Below are positions 54,814-63,107 of a stretch of 64,000 bases of DNA, one piece after another. Both the position numbers and the translations under genes were made by a program. Source of the DNA: Geobacteraceae bacterium (lineage in GTDB: Bacteria > Desulfobacterota > Desulfuromonadia > Geobacterales > Geobacteraceae); the NCBI GenBank assembly GCA_024281055.1, contig JAMXLF010000099.1, positions 40,741-104,740 of the forward strand. Reading direction: 5' to 3'. The notes beneath the pieces are model-generated. The model worked only from the letters and a program-made list of their open reading frames with translations. It did no database searches and was not told the origin of the DNA. Each line of letters starts with the position of its first letter. The first letter of the stretch is position 1.

Positions 54814-56094
54814 TTACGGCTTCGGACCTTTCCCGTCCCGTTGCGGCCCGGGTCCGCCCGCTCCTTTTGGCCCGCCCTGCCCTCCACGACCGTTCGCTTC
54901 GTTTACATCCACCGCGCTCCCGTCCCGCAGCCGTTCCGCACCATCGGCCACGACGATCTCACCGGCCTCCAGCCCCGCGCCAACGGATGTGTTTCCTCCC
55001 TCGGTGACGCCGAGCGTTACCGGGCGAACCGCGGCAGTCTTGTCGGGCTTCACTACGTAGACGAAGGTCCCCTGGGGGCCACGCTGGACAGCGGAAGCAG
55101 GAACTATGACCGCGTCGTGTTTCATCTCCACCAAGAGGCGGGCGTTGACGAACTGGTTGGGAAACAGCTCATTTCCATTGTTGGGGAAGACGCCCTTGAA
55201 TTTGACGGTGCCAGTGGTCGTATCGACCTGGTTGTCCACCGTCAGGAGGTAGCCGGTGGCAAGCTTCTGCTTCATCTCGCGGTCGTAGGCCTCGACCGGC
55301 AACCGTGCCCCACCCTTCAGCTTGGCAAGGACCAGGGGAAGGCTATCCTCGGGAATCGGGAAGATGACGGAGATCGGCTGCAACTGGGTAATTACAATGA
55401 GTCCGTTGGTATCGGTCGCATGGATGATGTTTCCCGGGTCTACCTGACGGAGACCGACACGTCCGCTGAGCGGTGAGGTTATACGGCAGTAGACAAGCTG
55501 CAGTTTGGCGTTGTCGATCTGCCCCTGATCAACCTTGACCGCCCCTTCGTACTGTCGCACAAGTGCTTCCTGGGTATCGAGCTGCTGCCGGGGAATCGAA
55601 TCCTGGCTTGACAGCGTTTGATAACGCTGCAGGTCGAGGCGGGCGTTCTTGAGGAGTGCAAGATCGCGCGCCAGTTGCCCTTCGGCCTGGGTAAGCTGCA
55701 CCTGGAACGGCCTCGGGTCGATTTCCGCCAGGAGCTCGTTGTTCTTGACGATCTGCCCTTCGCGGAAGAGCACCCGCATCAGCTGGCCATCGACACGGCT
55801 CTTCACGGTGACGGTATTGAGGGGAGTAACCGTGCCAAGCCCGCTCAGATAGACGCCAATCTCTCCTTTTTTTGCCGGCACGGCTACCACCGGCACGGGT
55901 CGGGCGGGTACGGCAGGCCCTTTCGGTGAAGCCTGTTTCGCCGTTTTCCCTCCCCTGAAAAACATGACGTACGTCCCGCCGGCGATAAGACACAAAACGA
56001 GCACCGCGATCCACCAGCGCCTGGACGATGTCGCCGTACGAGACGGCTCCGTCTTCTCGCCGGTATTTGTTTCCTGTGGAATGGTCATGGTCAT
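54814..56094 (-). CDS. RND efflux membrane fusion protein, MdtA-like
   Basis: 426 aa from the ATG at 56094, which has AGAGG nearby; TTG 56106 and ATG 56088 are alternatives. One N-terminal membrane helix (about 28-46) is followed by the lipoyl half-motif GTVTPLNTVTVKSRVDGQLM, a helical hairpin (about 120-180), the second lipoyl half (ITSPLSGRVGLRQVDPG), and beta-barrel and membrane-proximal domains. The tail is Gly/Pro/Arg-rich. It links the inner pump to the outer-membrane channel and is the first gene of the pump operon. Confidence 0.93.
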   Translation of the reverse strand: MTMTIPQETNTGEKTEPSRTATSSRRWWIAVLVLCLIAGGTYVMFFRGGKTAKQASPKGPAVPARPVPVVAVPAKKGEIGVYLSGLGTVTPLNTVTVKSRVDGQLMRVLFREGQIVKNNELLAEIDPRPFQVQLTQAEGQLARDLALLKNARLDLQRYQTLSSQDSIPRQQLDTQEALVRQYEGAVKVDQGQIDNAKLQLVYCRITSPLSGRVGLRQVDPGNIIHATDTNGLIVITQLQPISVIFPIPEDSLPLVLAKLKGGARLPVEAYDREMKQKLATGYLLTVDNQVDTTTGTVKFKGVFPNNGNELFPNQFVNARLLVEMKHDAVIVPASAVQRGPQGTFVYVVKPDKTAAVRPVTLGVTEGGNTSVGAGLEAGEIVVADGAERLRDGSAVDVNEANGRGGQGGPKGAGGPGPQRDGKGPKP

Positions 56095-56309
56095 TGCCTC
56101 TTTCAAGTTTCCGTATGGTGCCCAAGGGGAACGTTTCCCGATATCCCCGATCGAGCAAGAGTATGGTAAAAAAGAACGTTCACATATTTTTTCACGGGTG
56201 TCAACTCGCTAGTGGAGAATGACCCGAGGAAAGCTTATTCGTTGAGCGGGCCTTCGCCAGCCTGCTTCTAAAGTACCTTAAATCAATACTGACGAAATAG
56301 GGAGGAAAT

Positions 56310-56384
56310 ATGGAAGAAATGGGGAAATGCGGCTTCGGCACGAGTGCGCCACCGGGAGTATACCTTGAAACAGAGGAAATGTAA
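56310..56384 (+). CDS. Possible 24-residue leader-like ORF (speculative)
   Basis: ATG at 56310 follows GGGAGGAAAT, a strong ribosome site. The peptide starts MEEMGKCGFGTS and ends EETEEM-like acidic residues before TAA. A strong hairpin starts 16 bases later. No plus-strand gene follows, so it would be a stand-alone short transcript, or chance. Confidence 0.25.
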   Translation: MEEMGKCGFGTSAPPGVYLETEEM

Positions 56385-56400
56385 AAAAGTTGCCCGGAAG

Positions 56401-56447
56401 ATAATCAGCCCTTGTACGTGCACACTACACGTACAAGGGCTGATTAT
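56401..56447. terminator. Perfect 20-bp inverted repeat
   Basis: Arms at 56401-56420 and 56428-56447 are fully complementary around the 7-base loop CACACTA; the core is CAGCCCTTGTACGTG. No T-run follows on the plus strand beyond TATTAT. It lies 68 bases after the stop of the 42-residue membrane protein gene on the minus strand, so it most likely ends that transcript, or shields both strands. Confidence 0.65.
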
Positions 56448-56514
56448 TATCTGTTCCGCCGTTGTCACCGAAATCGACACCGGCACACTGTCTGTCATCA
56501 GTTAAGCATGATTT

Positions 56515-56643
56515 CTACTGCAGGCTCTTCAGATTCAGACGGTATTCGCACAGTTTCCAGTAGCCTGCCAAAAGCACGAGGAGCGTCGCGAGAACGCAAC
56601 CAGCAATCCCCAGGCCGAATTTTATGCAGAAGAAAGACGGCAT
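56515..56643 (-). CDS. 42-residue single-helix membrane protein
   Basis: Found by reading the minus strand. CAGGGAGGGAAT, a strong ribosome site, precedes ATG 56643. The peptide has a short polar start (MPSFFCIKFG), a hydrophobic helix of about 20 residues (LGIAGCVLATLLVLLAGYW) and a polar tail (KLCEYRLNLKSLQ), then TAG. It lies 61 bases after the next small membrane-protein gene on the same strand. Function is unknown. Three such genes directly upstream of an efflux operon suggest small pump-associated or stress-response proteins, but nothing in the sequence proves that. Confidence 0.6.
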   Translation of the reverse strand: MPSFFCIKFGLGIAGCVLATLLVLLAGYWKLCEYRLNLKSLQ

Positions 56644-56704
56644 ATTCCCTCCCTGAAATAAGAGCTAAAGCCTGTCTGCCATATCCAACGACAGAGCGCG
56701 ACCG

Positions 56705-56935
56705 TTACTGTGCTTCAACACGCTTTTTCTCCACTCCCCTGAGCATGCCGACCAGCGTTATGATGGCAGGAATGAGCTGGGCTATGACGACCAGCGCGCA
56801 GAAACCGAGGAAGACCAGAACCAGTATGCCGCTTGAGTAAACTTTGTTGGTCGAGGCGGCATGGGCTGCGGTGCTTGTGAAGAGGCTCAGGACTGGTGCG
56901 GTTGCAAGTGCGGTCAATGCTCGTTTCAGGTTCAT
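56705..56935 (-). CDS. Small exported membrane protein, paralogue of the gene at 57019
   Basis: 76 aa. A signal peptide (cut near AAHAA, residue 26) is followed by a short loop and one strongly hydrophobic stretch (GILVLVFLGFCALVVIAQLIPAIITLVGMLRG, about 36-67), then a charged tail. AQLIPAIITLVGMLRGV aligns with FQLVPAVILLGGMIRGI of the neighbour, so the two are diverged duplicates. A GGAAAGGAG ribosome site lies upstream. Family unknown to me. Confidence 0.75.
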   Translation of the reverse strand: MNLKRALTALATAPVLSLFTSTAAHAASTNKVYSSGILVLVFLGFCALVVIAQLIPAIITLVGMLRGVEKKRVEAQ

Positions 56936-57018
56936 GACGAACTCCTTTCCATTACATATAGAATCAGGAAATGTTGCGAATCAGCCATTGAAACGGAGAG
57001 ATGCTATCCGCCGAATCT

Positions 57019-57270
57019 TCAGGGGTTCTCGTCCGTGTTTTCGGCACCGGCCTCGGCGGTGGCTTTTTCAGCCGGCGTGACGATCCCCCTGATCATCCCC
57101 CCCAGGAGAATGACGGCCGGAACGAGCTGGAAAACGATGATCAAGGCACCAAACCCCATGAATAGCATCGTCAGGAGACTCAGTTCCCCACCATCCCCTC
57201 CGCCCCCGGAAGCCAGTGCCTGCGTGACCGTTATCAACAGTGACAGGACCATTGCGAACAGGACTTTCAT
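57019..57270 (-). CDS. Small exported membrane protein, paralogue of the gene at 56705
   Basis: 83 aa. A signal peptide (cut near QALAS, residue 20) is followed by a Gly-rich loop (GGGGDGGE), a hydrophobic stretch (LLTMLFMGFGALIIVFQLVPAVILLGGMIRG, about 32-62) and an acidic tail. GGAGGAAAGGAG precedes the ATG. It appears to be the first gene of a small-protein unit that runs toward the efflux operon. Confidence 0.77.
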   Translation of the reverse strand: MKVLFAMVLSLLITVTQALASGGGGDGGELSLLTMLFMGFGALIIVFQLVPAVILLGGMIRGIVTPAEKATAEAGAENTDENP

Positions 57271-57646
57271 AGCACTCTCCTTTCCTCCAGCAAATGTGCT
57301 TCTTCAGCTTCAATCCGAACCGGTTTGTACCGGTCACTCATGCTAATGCACCGGAAATGCCATAAACACAGGCCAACGTCCAATTAGTTACAACCAATTG
57401 AATTGTTTAAATAAATTTTTTGGTGCGTTATGAGGCACCAGCCGTTGAAGGAGGAAGGAACATGGAAATTGTATAAGAGTTTTATACAACCGTTTGGGCG
57501 GGAGAATATCTATCGTGCTGGCTAACATCACTGTATTATTGGATATTGCCTGGCTGAGGCCTCAAGCGGGAGGAATTTTGCGGGGATGTACGCATAGAGC
57601 GAAAATTTATACACCCAACCTGCAAACAAATCGGCACCCGGAATTG
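57271..57646. other. Intergenic region upstream of the small membrane proteins
   Basis: AT-rich, no convincing gene. It contains the short inverted repeat TGGTGC / GCACCA near 57420-57440 and should hold the promoter of the small-protein genes. An open frame at 57494 runs into the aldehyde dehydrogenase terminator and its 3' end, so I do not accept it. Confidence 0.5.
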
Positions 57647-57683
57647 AAAAGCGCGGCGAGGCATGTCACATACCTCGCCGCGC
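57647..57683 (-). terminator. Terminator of the aldehyde dehydrogenase gene
   Basis: An 11-bp perfect stem, GCGCGGCGAGG / CCTCGCCGCGC, with an 11-base loop. On the minus strand it is followed by TTTTC and lies 19 bases after the stop. Confidence 0.85.
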
Positions 57684-57701
57684 CCTTCGGAGAGCCGGAC
57701 A

Positions 57702-59066
57702 CTACTTTACCCAGACTGTCTGGATGTTGACGAACTCTTTGATCCCGTAGTGGGATAGCTCCCGGCCGTATCCTGACTCCTTAACGCCGCCAAACGGGAG
57801 GCGGGGATCGCTCTTCACCAAGCCGTTGACGAATACCGCACCCGCCTCCAGCCGAGCGGCAATCTCCTCCCCTTTTCGCGAGTCCCTGGTCCAGACCGAG
57901 GCACCAAGGCCGAAGGGGGTATCGTTGGCCACGGCAATTGCCTGGTCCTGGTCCTCCACCCTGATGACTGAAGCCACCGGACCGAACAACTCCTCATCGT
58001 AGGCCCGCATTCCCGCCTTCACCCCGGCCAGGATGGTCGGGGGGTAAAAATACCCTGTCCGGTCCAAGGGACTGCCGCCGAGGACCAGTTCTGCCCCCCG
58101 GGAAATGGAGGCGTGCACCTGGGCATCAAGCTCCCGCATCAGGTCTTCTCTGGCCTGGGGACCGACCTGCGTCGCTTCATCCAGCGGGTCGCCGACCACC
58201 AGACTCGCCATGGCCTTTCTGAACCGCTCCATGAAGGACACGAAAATGGTGTCCTCGACGATGAAGCGCTTGGCGGCGATGCAGCTCTGCCCCGAGTTGA
58301 TGCACCTGGCCCGGGCGGCCGTCCGCGCCGCCTCTTCCAGGTCTGCGTCATCAAGGACGATAAAGGGGTCGCTTCCTCCCAGCTCAAGGACGGTTTTTTT
58401 CAGTTTCCGTCCCGCGGCCGCCGCCACCTGCCGGCCGGCGTGGTCACTGCCGGTGAGAGTGACCGCCCTGACCAGGTCGTTATCGATGACCGTCTCCACC
58501 TGCCGGGACCCAATCATTAAGGTACGGAACACGTTCTCCGGGAAACCAGCCTTTGCGAACACCCCTTCGATTGCCAGTGCGCAGCGCGGCACGTTGGAGG
58601 AGTGCTTCAGGATCCCGGTGTTCCCGGCCATGAGAGCCGGCGCGGCAAAGCGGAACACCTGCCAGAAGGGAAAGTTCCACGGCATGACCGCCAGAACCGT
58701 CCCCAGGGGGCGGAAGGCCACACAGGCACGGGAACCGTCGCTCTCCGCAGGCTCGATCGCAAGGAAACGGGCCGCGTTCTCTGCGTAGTAGTCGCAGACC
58801 CAGGCGCACTTCTCCACCTCGGCCCGCCCCTCATTGATCGGCTTCCCCATCTCCAGGGCCATGATCCTGGCATACTCTTCCTTGTTCAGCCTGAGCGTTG
58901 CAGCCGCCCCCTTCATCAGCTCCTCCCGCCTGGAGAATGGCGTATGGCGCCACTTCTGCCATGCTCCATGAACGTCCGCAATGACCGCCTGAGTCTTATC
59001 CGCAGGCCACTCCTCGAACACCTCGAGCACTTCGCCGGTTGCAGGATTGATTGATTCGAATGCCAT
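57702..59066 (-). CDS. NAD(P)-dependent aldehyde dehydrogenase (succinate-semialdehyde dehydrogenase-like)
   Basis: 454 aa from the ATG at 59066, which has AGGGGG at good spacing; the longer frame from 59165 is unconserved. It has MPWNFPFWQ, the catalytic Glu in VLELGGSDPF (about 232) and the catalytic Cys in INSGQSCIAAKR (about 265). The length and the start FESINPATGEVLEVFEEW match the short SSADH/GabD-like group (YneI/Sad). It oxidises succinic semialdehyde or a similar aldehyde. Single-gene unit with its own terminator. Confidence 0.9.
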   Translation of the reverse strand: MAFESINPATGEVLEVFEEWPADKTQAVIADVHGAWQKWRHTPFSRREELMKGAAATLRLNKEEYARIMALEMGKPINEGRAEVEKCAWVCDYYAENAARFLAIEPAESDGSRACVAFRPLGTVLAVMPWNFPFWQVFRFAAPALMAGNTGILKHSSNVPRCALAIEGVFAKAGFPENVFRTLMIGSRQVETVIDNDLVRAVTLTGSDHAGRQVAAAAGRKLKKTVLELGGSDPFIVLDDADLEEAARTAARARCINSGQSCIAAKRFIVEDTIFVSFMERFRKAMASLVVGDPLDEATQVGPQAREDLMRELDAQVHASISRGAELVLGGSPLDRTGYFYPPTILAGVKAGMRAYDEELFGPVASVIRVEDQDQAIAVANDTPFGLGASVWTRDSRKGEEIAARLEAGAVFVNGLVKSDPRLPFGGVKESGYGRELSHYGIKEFVNIQTVWVK

Positions 59067-59337
59067 GATGTTTCCCCCTTGGATAGACGGTGATTTCAAA
59101 CATCGAAGAAAGCCGACAGTACCGATTAACTGCAAAAGTATACCAGAGAATCCCGGCAGTCGCACAGAGGTCCTCCCGGAGAGGCGGAATCCGATGACTC
59201 GGCTGGCATTGCACAGTTGCCGGACTGGGTTATACTTTGCCTCTAGAAGGTCACCGGAGGCCGGCGCGGCCCGTGCTCCAGATGGTCACGACGACTTGCC
59301 CCTTAATCCTTAATAAATTCCTGCCCGAGGAGCCAGC

Positions 59338-59810
59338 ATGACCGACAACGCCGACAAGAGCTGTACGGAACTGGAAGAGGCACTCGCCGAGTGTCGACGC
59401 GCCGACGAGCTGGTGCGCCGGCAGATTGCCCTCCTCCAGGCGATCATCAGGGTTTTCCGTGAGAGCATGGCCTGCGGGAGCGAGAAAGAGGTGGCGCGTC
59501 TCTGCCTGCGAGTGGCCGAGGAACTCACCGGGAGCGCTTACAGTTTTATCGGGGAACTCAACCCGACCGGCCGGCGGAGACGCTCTTCTTCGTCAGGGAT
59601 AACGGCGTCGGTTTCGACATGAAGTACGTGGAGAAGCTGTTCGGCCTGTTCCAGCGCCTCCACGACCCGCAGGAGTTCGAGGGGACGGGGGTCGGACTGG
59701 CCAGCGTCCAGCGCATCATTCACCGGCACGGCGGCAGGGTCTGGGCGGAAGGGACCGCGGATGGCGGTGCCACATTCTGGTTCTCCCTGCCGAAAACCGA
59801 GGAGCGATAA
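59338..59810 (+). pseudogene. Remnant of a GAF-domain sensor histidine kinase, internally deleted and frameshifted
   Basis: A GAGGAG site and ATG at 59338 open a frame with a coiled coil (CTELEEALAECRRADELVRRQIALLQAI) and the start of a GAF domain ([20 protein letters not shown]). Near 59566-59576 the homology jumps, in another frame, to the C-terminal half of a kinase ATPase domain ([43 protein letters not shown]), ending at 59810. The rest of the GAF domain, any PAS domain, the HisKA box and the N-box are gone, so no kinase can be made. It sits directly before an Rcp1-type response regulator, its likely former partner. Confidence 0.85.
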
Positions 59811-59813
59811 CAA

Positions 59814-60278
59814 ATGATGACATTGAAAAGGATTCTCCTGGTGGAGGACAGTCCCAACGATGCGGAGCTCACCCTGACGGCGCTCGCCAAGCACAACCTC
59901 GCCAACGACGTTACGTGGGTCCACGACGGGGAAGAAGCCCTCGACTTTCTGTACTGCCGCGGGAAATTCGCGGGAGAGAGAGCGATCTGCAACAACCTGG
60001 CGGTGGTGCTTCTCGACCTCAAGCTCCCCAAGGTGGACGGGCTCGAAGTGCTTCGCACCATCAAGTCCGATGACCGGCTGAAGTCCATCCCGGTCGTGGT
60101 CCTCACCTCCTCCCGGGAAGAGCGGGACCTGGTGGAGAGTTATCGGCTGGGAGTCAATGCCTACGTGGTTAAGCCGGTCGATTTTGGCGAGTTCATGAAC
60201 GCGGTGAAGGAACTGGGGGTATTCTGGGCGCTCGTCAACGAGCCTCCGCCGGCCGGCAGATCGGGGACGCGGAAATGA
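59814..60278 (+). CDS. Rcp1-type single-domain response regulator
   Basis: 154 aa, receiver domain only. It starts [18 protein letters not shown]; the phosphorylated Asp is in [16 protein letters not shown] (about 66), followed by VVLTSS and [14 protein letters not shown]. This subtype normally works with phytochrome- or GAF-type kinases such as the remnant just upstream, 3 bases away. It overlaps the next gene by 4 bases. Its cognate kinase may be lost, so it may now take phosphate from another source. Confidence 0.9.
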   Translation: MMTLKRILLVEDSPNDAELTLTALAKHNLANDVTWVHDGEEALDFLYCRGKFAGERAICNNLAVVLLDLKLPKVDGLEVLRTIKSDDRLKSIPVVVLTSSREERDLVESYRLGVNAYVVKPVDFGEFMNAVKELGVFWALVNEPPPAGRSGTRK

Positions 60279-61846
60279 CGGATCGCCTGCGGATACTGCA
60301 CCTGGAAGACGACCCGGCCGACGCCGAGCTCGTCCGGGCGGCCCTCGATGCCGGCGGGATCGACAGCGACGTTCACCTGCTCGCTACGCGGGACGAGTTC
60401 GTTGCCGCACTGGACCAGGGAGGAATCGACCTCGTTCTCGCCGATTTCGCCCTCCCAACCTTCGACGGGATGAGCGCCCTGGCGATCGTCCGGGAGAGGG
60501 ACCCCGACCTCCCGTTTGTCTTCGTCTCCGGAAGGCTCGGGGAGGATGCGGCCATCGAATCGCTCAAGAGCGGCGCCACGGATTATGTCCTCAAAAACCG
60601 GCTCTCGCGTCTCGTGCCTGCGGTCAACCGGGCCATGGACGAGGCCGCGGAGCGGGCCGAGCGCCGGAAGGCTGAAGCGGAACTGGAAAATGCCAACCGA
60701 GAGATACGGGAACGGGCCGAGAGCTACCACAACCTCTTCAACAGCATTCGCGACGTCAACGTCGTGAGCAACCACGAGCGTACCATTCTCCACGTAAACC
60801 AGCCCGCCCTGCGCGAGATCTTCGGCTACGAACTGGAAGAGGTGACGGGAAAGAGCATCAGGGCCCTCTATGCCGACGAGGAAGGCTACCGGCTGACGGG
60901 GAAAGAGATTTTCGACCGCAGCGAACCGGTCAAGGGGAAAATTCTGGAACTCGACTTCCGGCGGAAAAACGGCGAGGTCTTCACGGGGGAACTGTATGCA
61001 CTGAAGCGCCTGGACAGCGCGGGAGTTCCGACCGGAAACATCGGGATCATCAGGGACATCAGCGAGCGCAAGAAAGCAGAGGATGCGTTGCGCGAAAGCG
61101 AGATGCGCCGTTACCAGCTTCAAGTGGAGCTTGTGTATGCGGCCGAGGTCCAGGCGAAGCTCCTGCCGCGCAGCTATCCGCATATACCCGGCTTCGATGT
61201 GGCCGCCCAATGCCTCCCCGCCAAACAGGTGGGGGGTGACTTTTTCGACTGGCAGGAGGTCTGCACCGGCGTGTGGAGCCTCACCATCGGCGACGTGATG
61301 GGAAAGGGGATGGCGGCGGCCATGCTTATGGCGACGGTCCGGGCGGCCATGCTTATGGCGACGGTCCGGGCGGCCCTGCGTTCCGTCGCCCACAACAGCC
61401 CGGCGGAGGCGCTGCGCCTGGCCGAGCAGGCCGTTCTCCCGGACCTGGAAAACTCCGAAAGCTTCGTTACCCTCTTCCATGCCCAGATCTATGCCGAGGC
61501 ACGCCGTCTCACCTTCGTCGACTGTGGCCACGGCTACGCCTTTCTGCGGCGCCGCAGCGGTGAAGTTGTCAGCCTCTCTCCCCGGGGACTTCCCATCGGG
61601 GTGGCAGACCAGAAGATTTACCAGGAAGGGGTGATCGACATCGAAACAGGTGATACCCTCGTCCTTTACAGTGACGGCCTGATCGATGCCCGGCCCGATT
61701 TGGCGCTCGACAATCGGGCCCTCGCCGGATACCTGGATGACGCGGCTGGCGCCAGGGAAAAGGTCGCCCGGCTGATAGGTCTGACAGAGCAGCAGGATCC
61801 GCTGCCTGACGACGTGACGGTACTCTTGGCGCACTGTACCAGGTAG
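60275..61846 (+). CDS. Response regulator with PAS and PP2C/SpoIIE phosphatase domains
   Basis: 523 aa. The receiver domain (1-125) has Asp near 54 in [13 protein letters not shown], a short coiled coil follows, a PAS domain spans about 145-265 ([16 protein letters not shown]), and the SpoIIE/RsbU phosphatase runs from about 285 to the end ([51 protein letters not shown]). It probably dephosphorylates an anti-sigma antagonist. No RsbW or RsbV gene is in the window. Residues about 348-365 are a 9-residue duplication (AAMLMATVR twice) right after the conserved GKG motif. Confidence 0.9.
   Translation: MTDRLRILHLEDDPADAELVRAALDAGGIDSDVHLLATRDEFVAALDQGGIDLVLADFALPTFDGMSALAIVRERDPDLPFVFVSGRLGEDAAIESLKSGATDYVLKNRLSRLVPAVNRAMDEAAERAERRKAEAELENANREIRERAESYHNLFNSIRDVNVVSNHERTILHVNQPALREIFGYELEEVTGKSIRALYADEEGYRLTGKEIFDRSEPVKGKILELDFRRKNGEVFTGELYALKRLDSAGVPTGNIGIIRDISERKKAEDALRESEMRRYQLQVELVYAAEVQAKLLPRSYPHIPGFDVAAQCLPAKQVGGDFFDWQEVCTGVWSLTIGDVMGKGMAAAMLMATVRAAMLMATVRAALRSVAHNSPAEALRLAEQAVLPDLENSESFVTLFHAQIYAEARRLTFVDCGHGYAFLRRRSGEVVSLSPRGLPIGVADQKIYQEGVIDIETGDTLVLYSDGLIDARPDLALDNRALAGYLDDAAGAREKVARLIGLTEQQDPLPDDVTVLLAHCTR
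61317..61370 (+). repeat. Exact 27-bp tandem duplication inside the phosphatase gene
   Basis: Two identical 27-base units, 61317-61343 and 61344-61370, in frame, each encoding nine residues of the AAMLMATVR helix. Family members normally have one copy. Confidence 0.93.
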
Positions 61847-61870
61847 CATCTTGTCCGCCGCATCCAGACA

Positions 61871-61906
61871 AAAATGGCCTGCTTCCCACAGGCCATTATT
61901 GTTTTC
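61871..61906. terminator. Bidirectional terminator between converging genes
   Basis: AATGGCCTG / CAGGCCATT, a 9-bp stem with a 7-base loop, preceded by AAAA and followed by ATTGTTTTC. It serves the phosphatase gene on the plus strand and the exported protein gene on the minus strand. Confidence 0.82.
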
Positions 61907-61934
61907 ATGCAAACTCGCCGCCGAATGGACGTTC

Positions 61935-62912
61935 CTATCGGTGACCTCCGCCACCGCCTCCCGTTCTGCCTCCACCGGCGGGGGGTGCACCCATTCGCCC
62001 GCCGCCCGCTGGAGGGGCAATTCCGCCGCCCCGAAATGTCGGTACGCCCGGCCGACCGGCAGGTGGCGCAAACACTCTCCCGGGGGCTTTCAGTGCGCTG
62101 GGGCCGTTGAAGATTCTCTGTTCGCTGTGCGGCACTCCCGTGGATATGAATCCCCGCGTGGTGGGCACGCCGATGCCGGCGAACGTCTTGCCGCTGAACC
62201 GTGCCACGGGGTCGATGCGGAACGCCCGGTGCGTTCTGACGTCGTTGAAATGGTTGGTGATCACCACCACCCGGTTATGGAAGTGATGGATCCGGTGGAA
62301 ATCGTGCAGGATGAAAAATCCGGGAAACCAGAAACCCGACCACCAGAAGGGACAGGGGACCCAGGCATACAAGTCGTAGTAGGCGGGCGGTGGGCAGTAG
62401 TATGTGACGACCGGCGCCTCTTCCTCGTCATAGTATTGCTGCATGGTCTCCGGGTTCGGGTATGTCTCGCAGCTCGGAGGCCCAGCAGTGTAGGTAGTAC
62501 CGGCAGTATATGGTATGACCGCCAGGCCGATCTCGCCGGCAGCGGCATTCAACCGCTTCAGGGCCTCATCTCTGCTCAGAGCGATCCTCTTGGCATCGGC
62601 GGCACCGGCCACCGCCCCTTGCAGCTCGATGACGATATCGGGGGTCATCGGATAATCTGCGATCCATCCGTTTCGCGGCGCTATACCGAGGTCGCCCAGC
62701 CGGTTTTCGGCCTCGACCTCATCATCGGTCGGCTTAAGTCCAAGGGCGGACACCAGCTGGACAGCAAAGGTGCCCTCGCTCACCAGTTCCTGCTCGATTG
62801 GGGGAGGGGTCGGCTTGATCTGCTCGGTCTGCGCAAAAATAATCGACGGCGTCATGAGAGATATCAGAATGACGACGGATGCCATCAGCTTCGACAAGCT
62901 TACTCGTATCAT
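61935..62912 (-). CDS. Exported protein with aromatic/His-rich centre and Gly/Pro-rich tail
   Basis: 325 aa from the ATG at 62912, preceded by AGGAGAG. A signal peptide is cut near IIFAQ (residue 28). Residues about 30-150 are a mixed domain. A striking centre (YYCPPPAYYDLYAWVPCPFWWSG and HDFHRIHHFHNR, about 170-215) is rich in Tyr, Trp, Phe and His. The last 70 residues are Gly/Pro/Arg-rich (repeats of the APPAGGGR type) and probably disordered. I do not recognise the family. The His cluster could bind metal, which is inference. Confidence 0.75.
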   Translation of the reverse strand: MIRVSLSKLMASVVILISLMTPSIIFAQTEQIKPTPPPIEQELVSEGTFAVQLVSALGLKPTDDEVEAENRLGDLGIAPRNGWIADYPMTPDIVIELQGAVAGAADAKRIALSRDEALKRLNAAAGEIGLAVIPYTAGTTYTAGPPSCETYPNPETMQQYYDEEEAPVVTYYCPPPAYYDLYAWVPCPFWWSGFWFPGFFILHDFHRIHHFHNRVVVITNHFNDVRTHRAFRIDPVARFSGKTFAGIGVPTTRGFISTGVPHSEQRIFNGPSALKAPGRVFAPPAGRPGVPTFRGGGIAPPAGGGRMGAPPAGGGRTGGGGGGHR

Positions 62913-63107
62913 TGTTCTCTCCTGTCTTGACACTCAGGCGTTAAGGTTCGCACCGGAACCTCTCACCATCCAGAGTATCAGCAACGGCCTGAAAGTCAAA
63001 AGCCTTGCATGAAGAAACCGGTTGTATTGCACCAACTTGCAATCGTCTCTTTTTGTGCTCTATTTGAAAGTAAAGAGTTGCCGACGACGAATACAGGAGG
63101 ATCAGAC

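Larger units (their letters stand above)
56095..56514. other. Region upstream of the efflux operon
   Basis: No established gene. It holds a possible 24-codon plus-strand ORF at 56310 and a perfect 20-bp inverted repeat at 56401. The promoter of the efflux operon must lie here or within the small-protein genes upstream. Confidence 0.55.

Noticed and set aside
52629..55007. 792-codon plus-strand open frame opposite the MdtB-like gene
   Set aside because: Antisense shadow of a conserved pump; low-complexity charged translation, and it crosses the intergenic gap into the fusion-protein gene.
57494..57730. 78-codon plus-strand open frame
   Set aside because: No ribosome site of note; it reads through the aldehyde dehydrogenase terminator and into that gene's 3' end.
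60161..62071. 636-codon minus-strand open frame across the response regulator and phosphatase
   Set aside because: Opposite two genes with clear catalytic motifs; it also runs through the bidirectional terminator at 61871.
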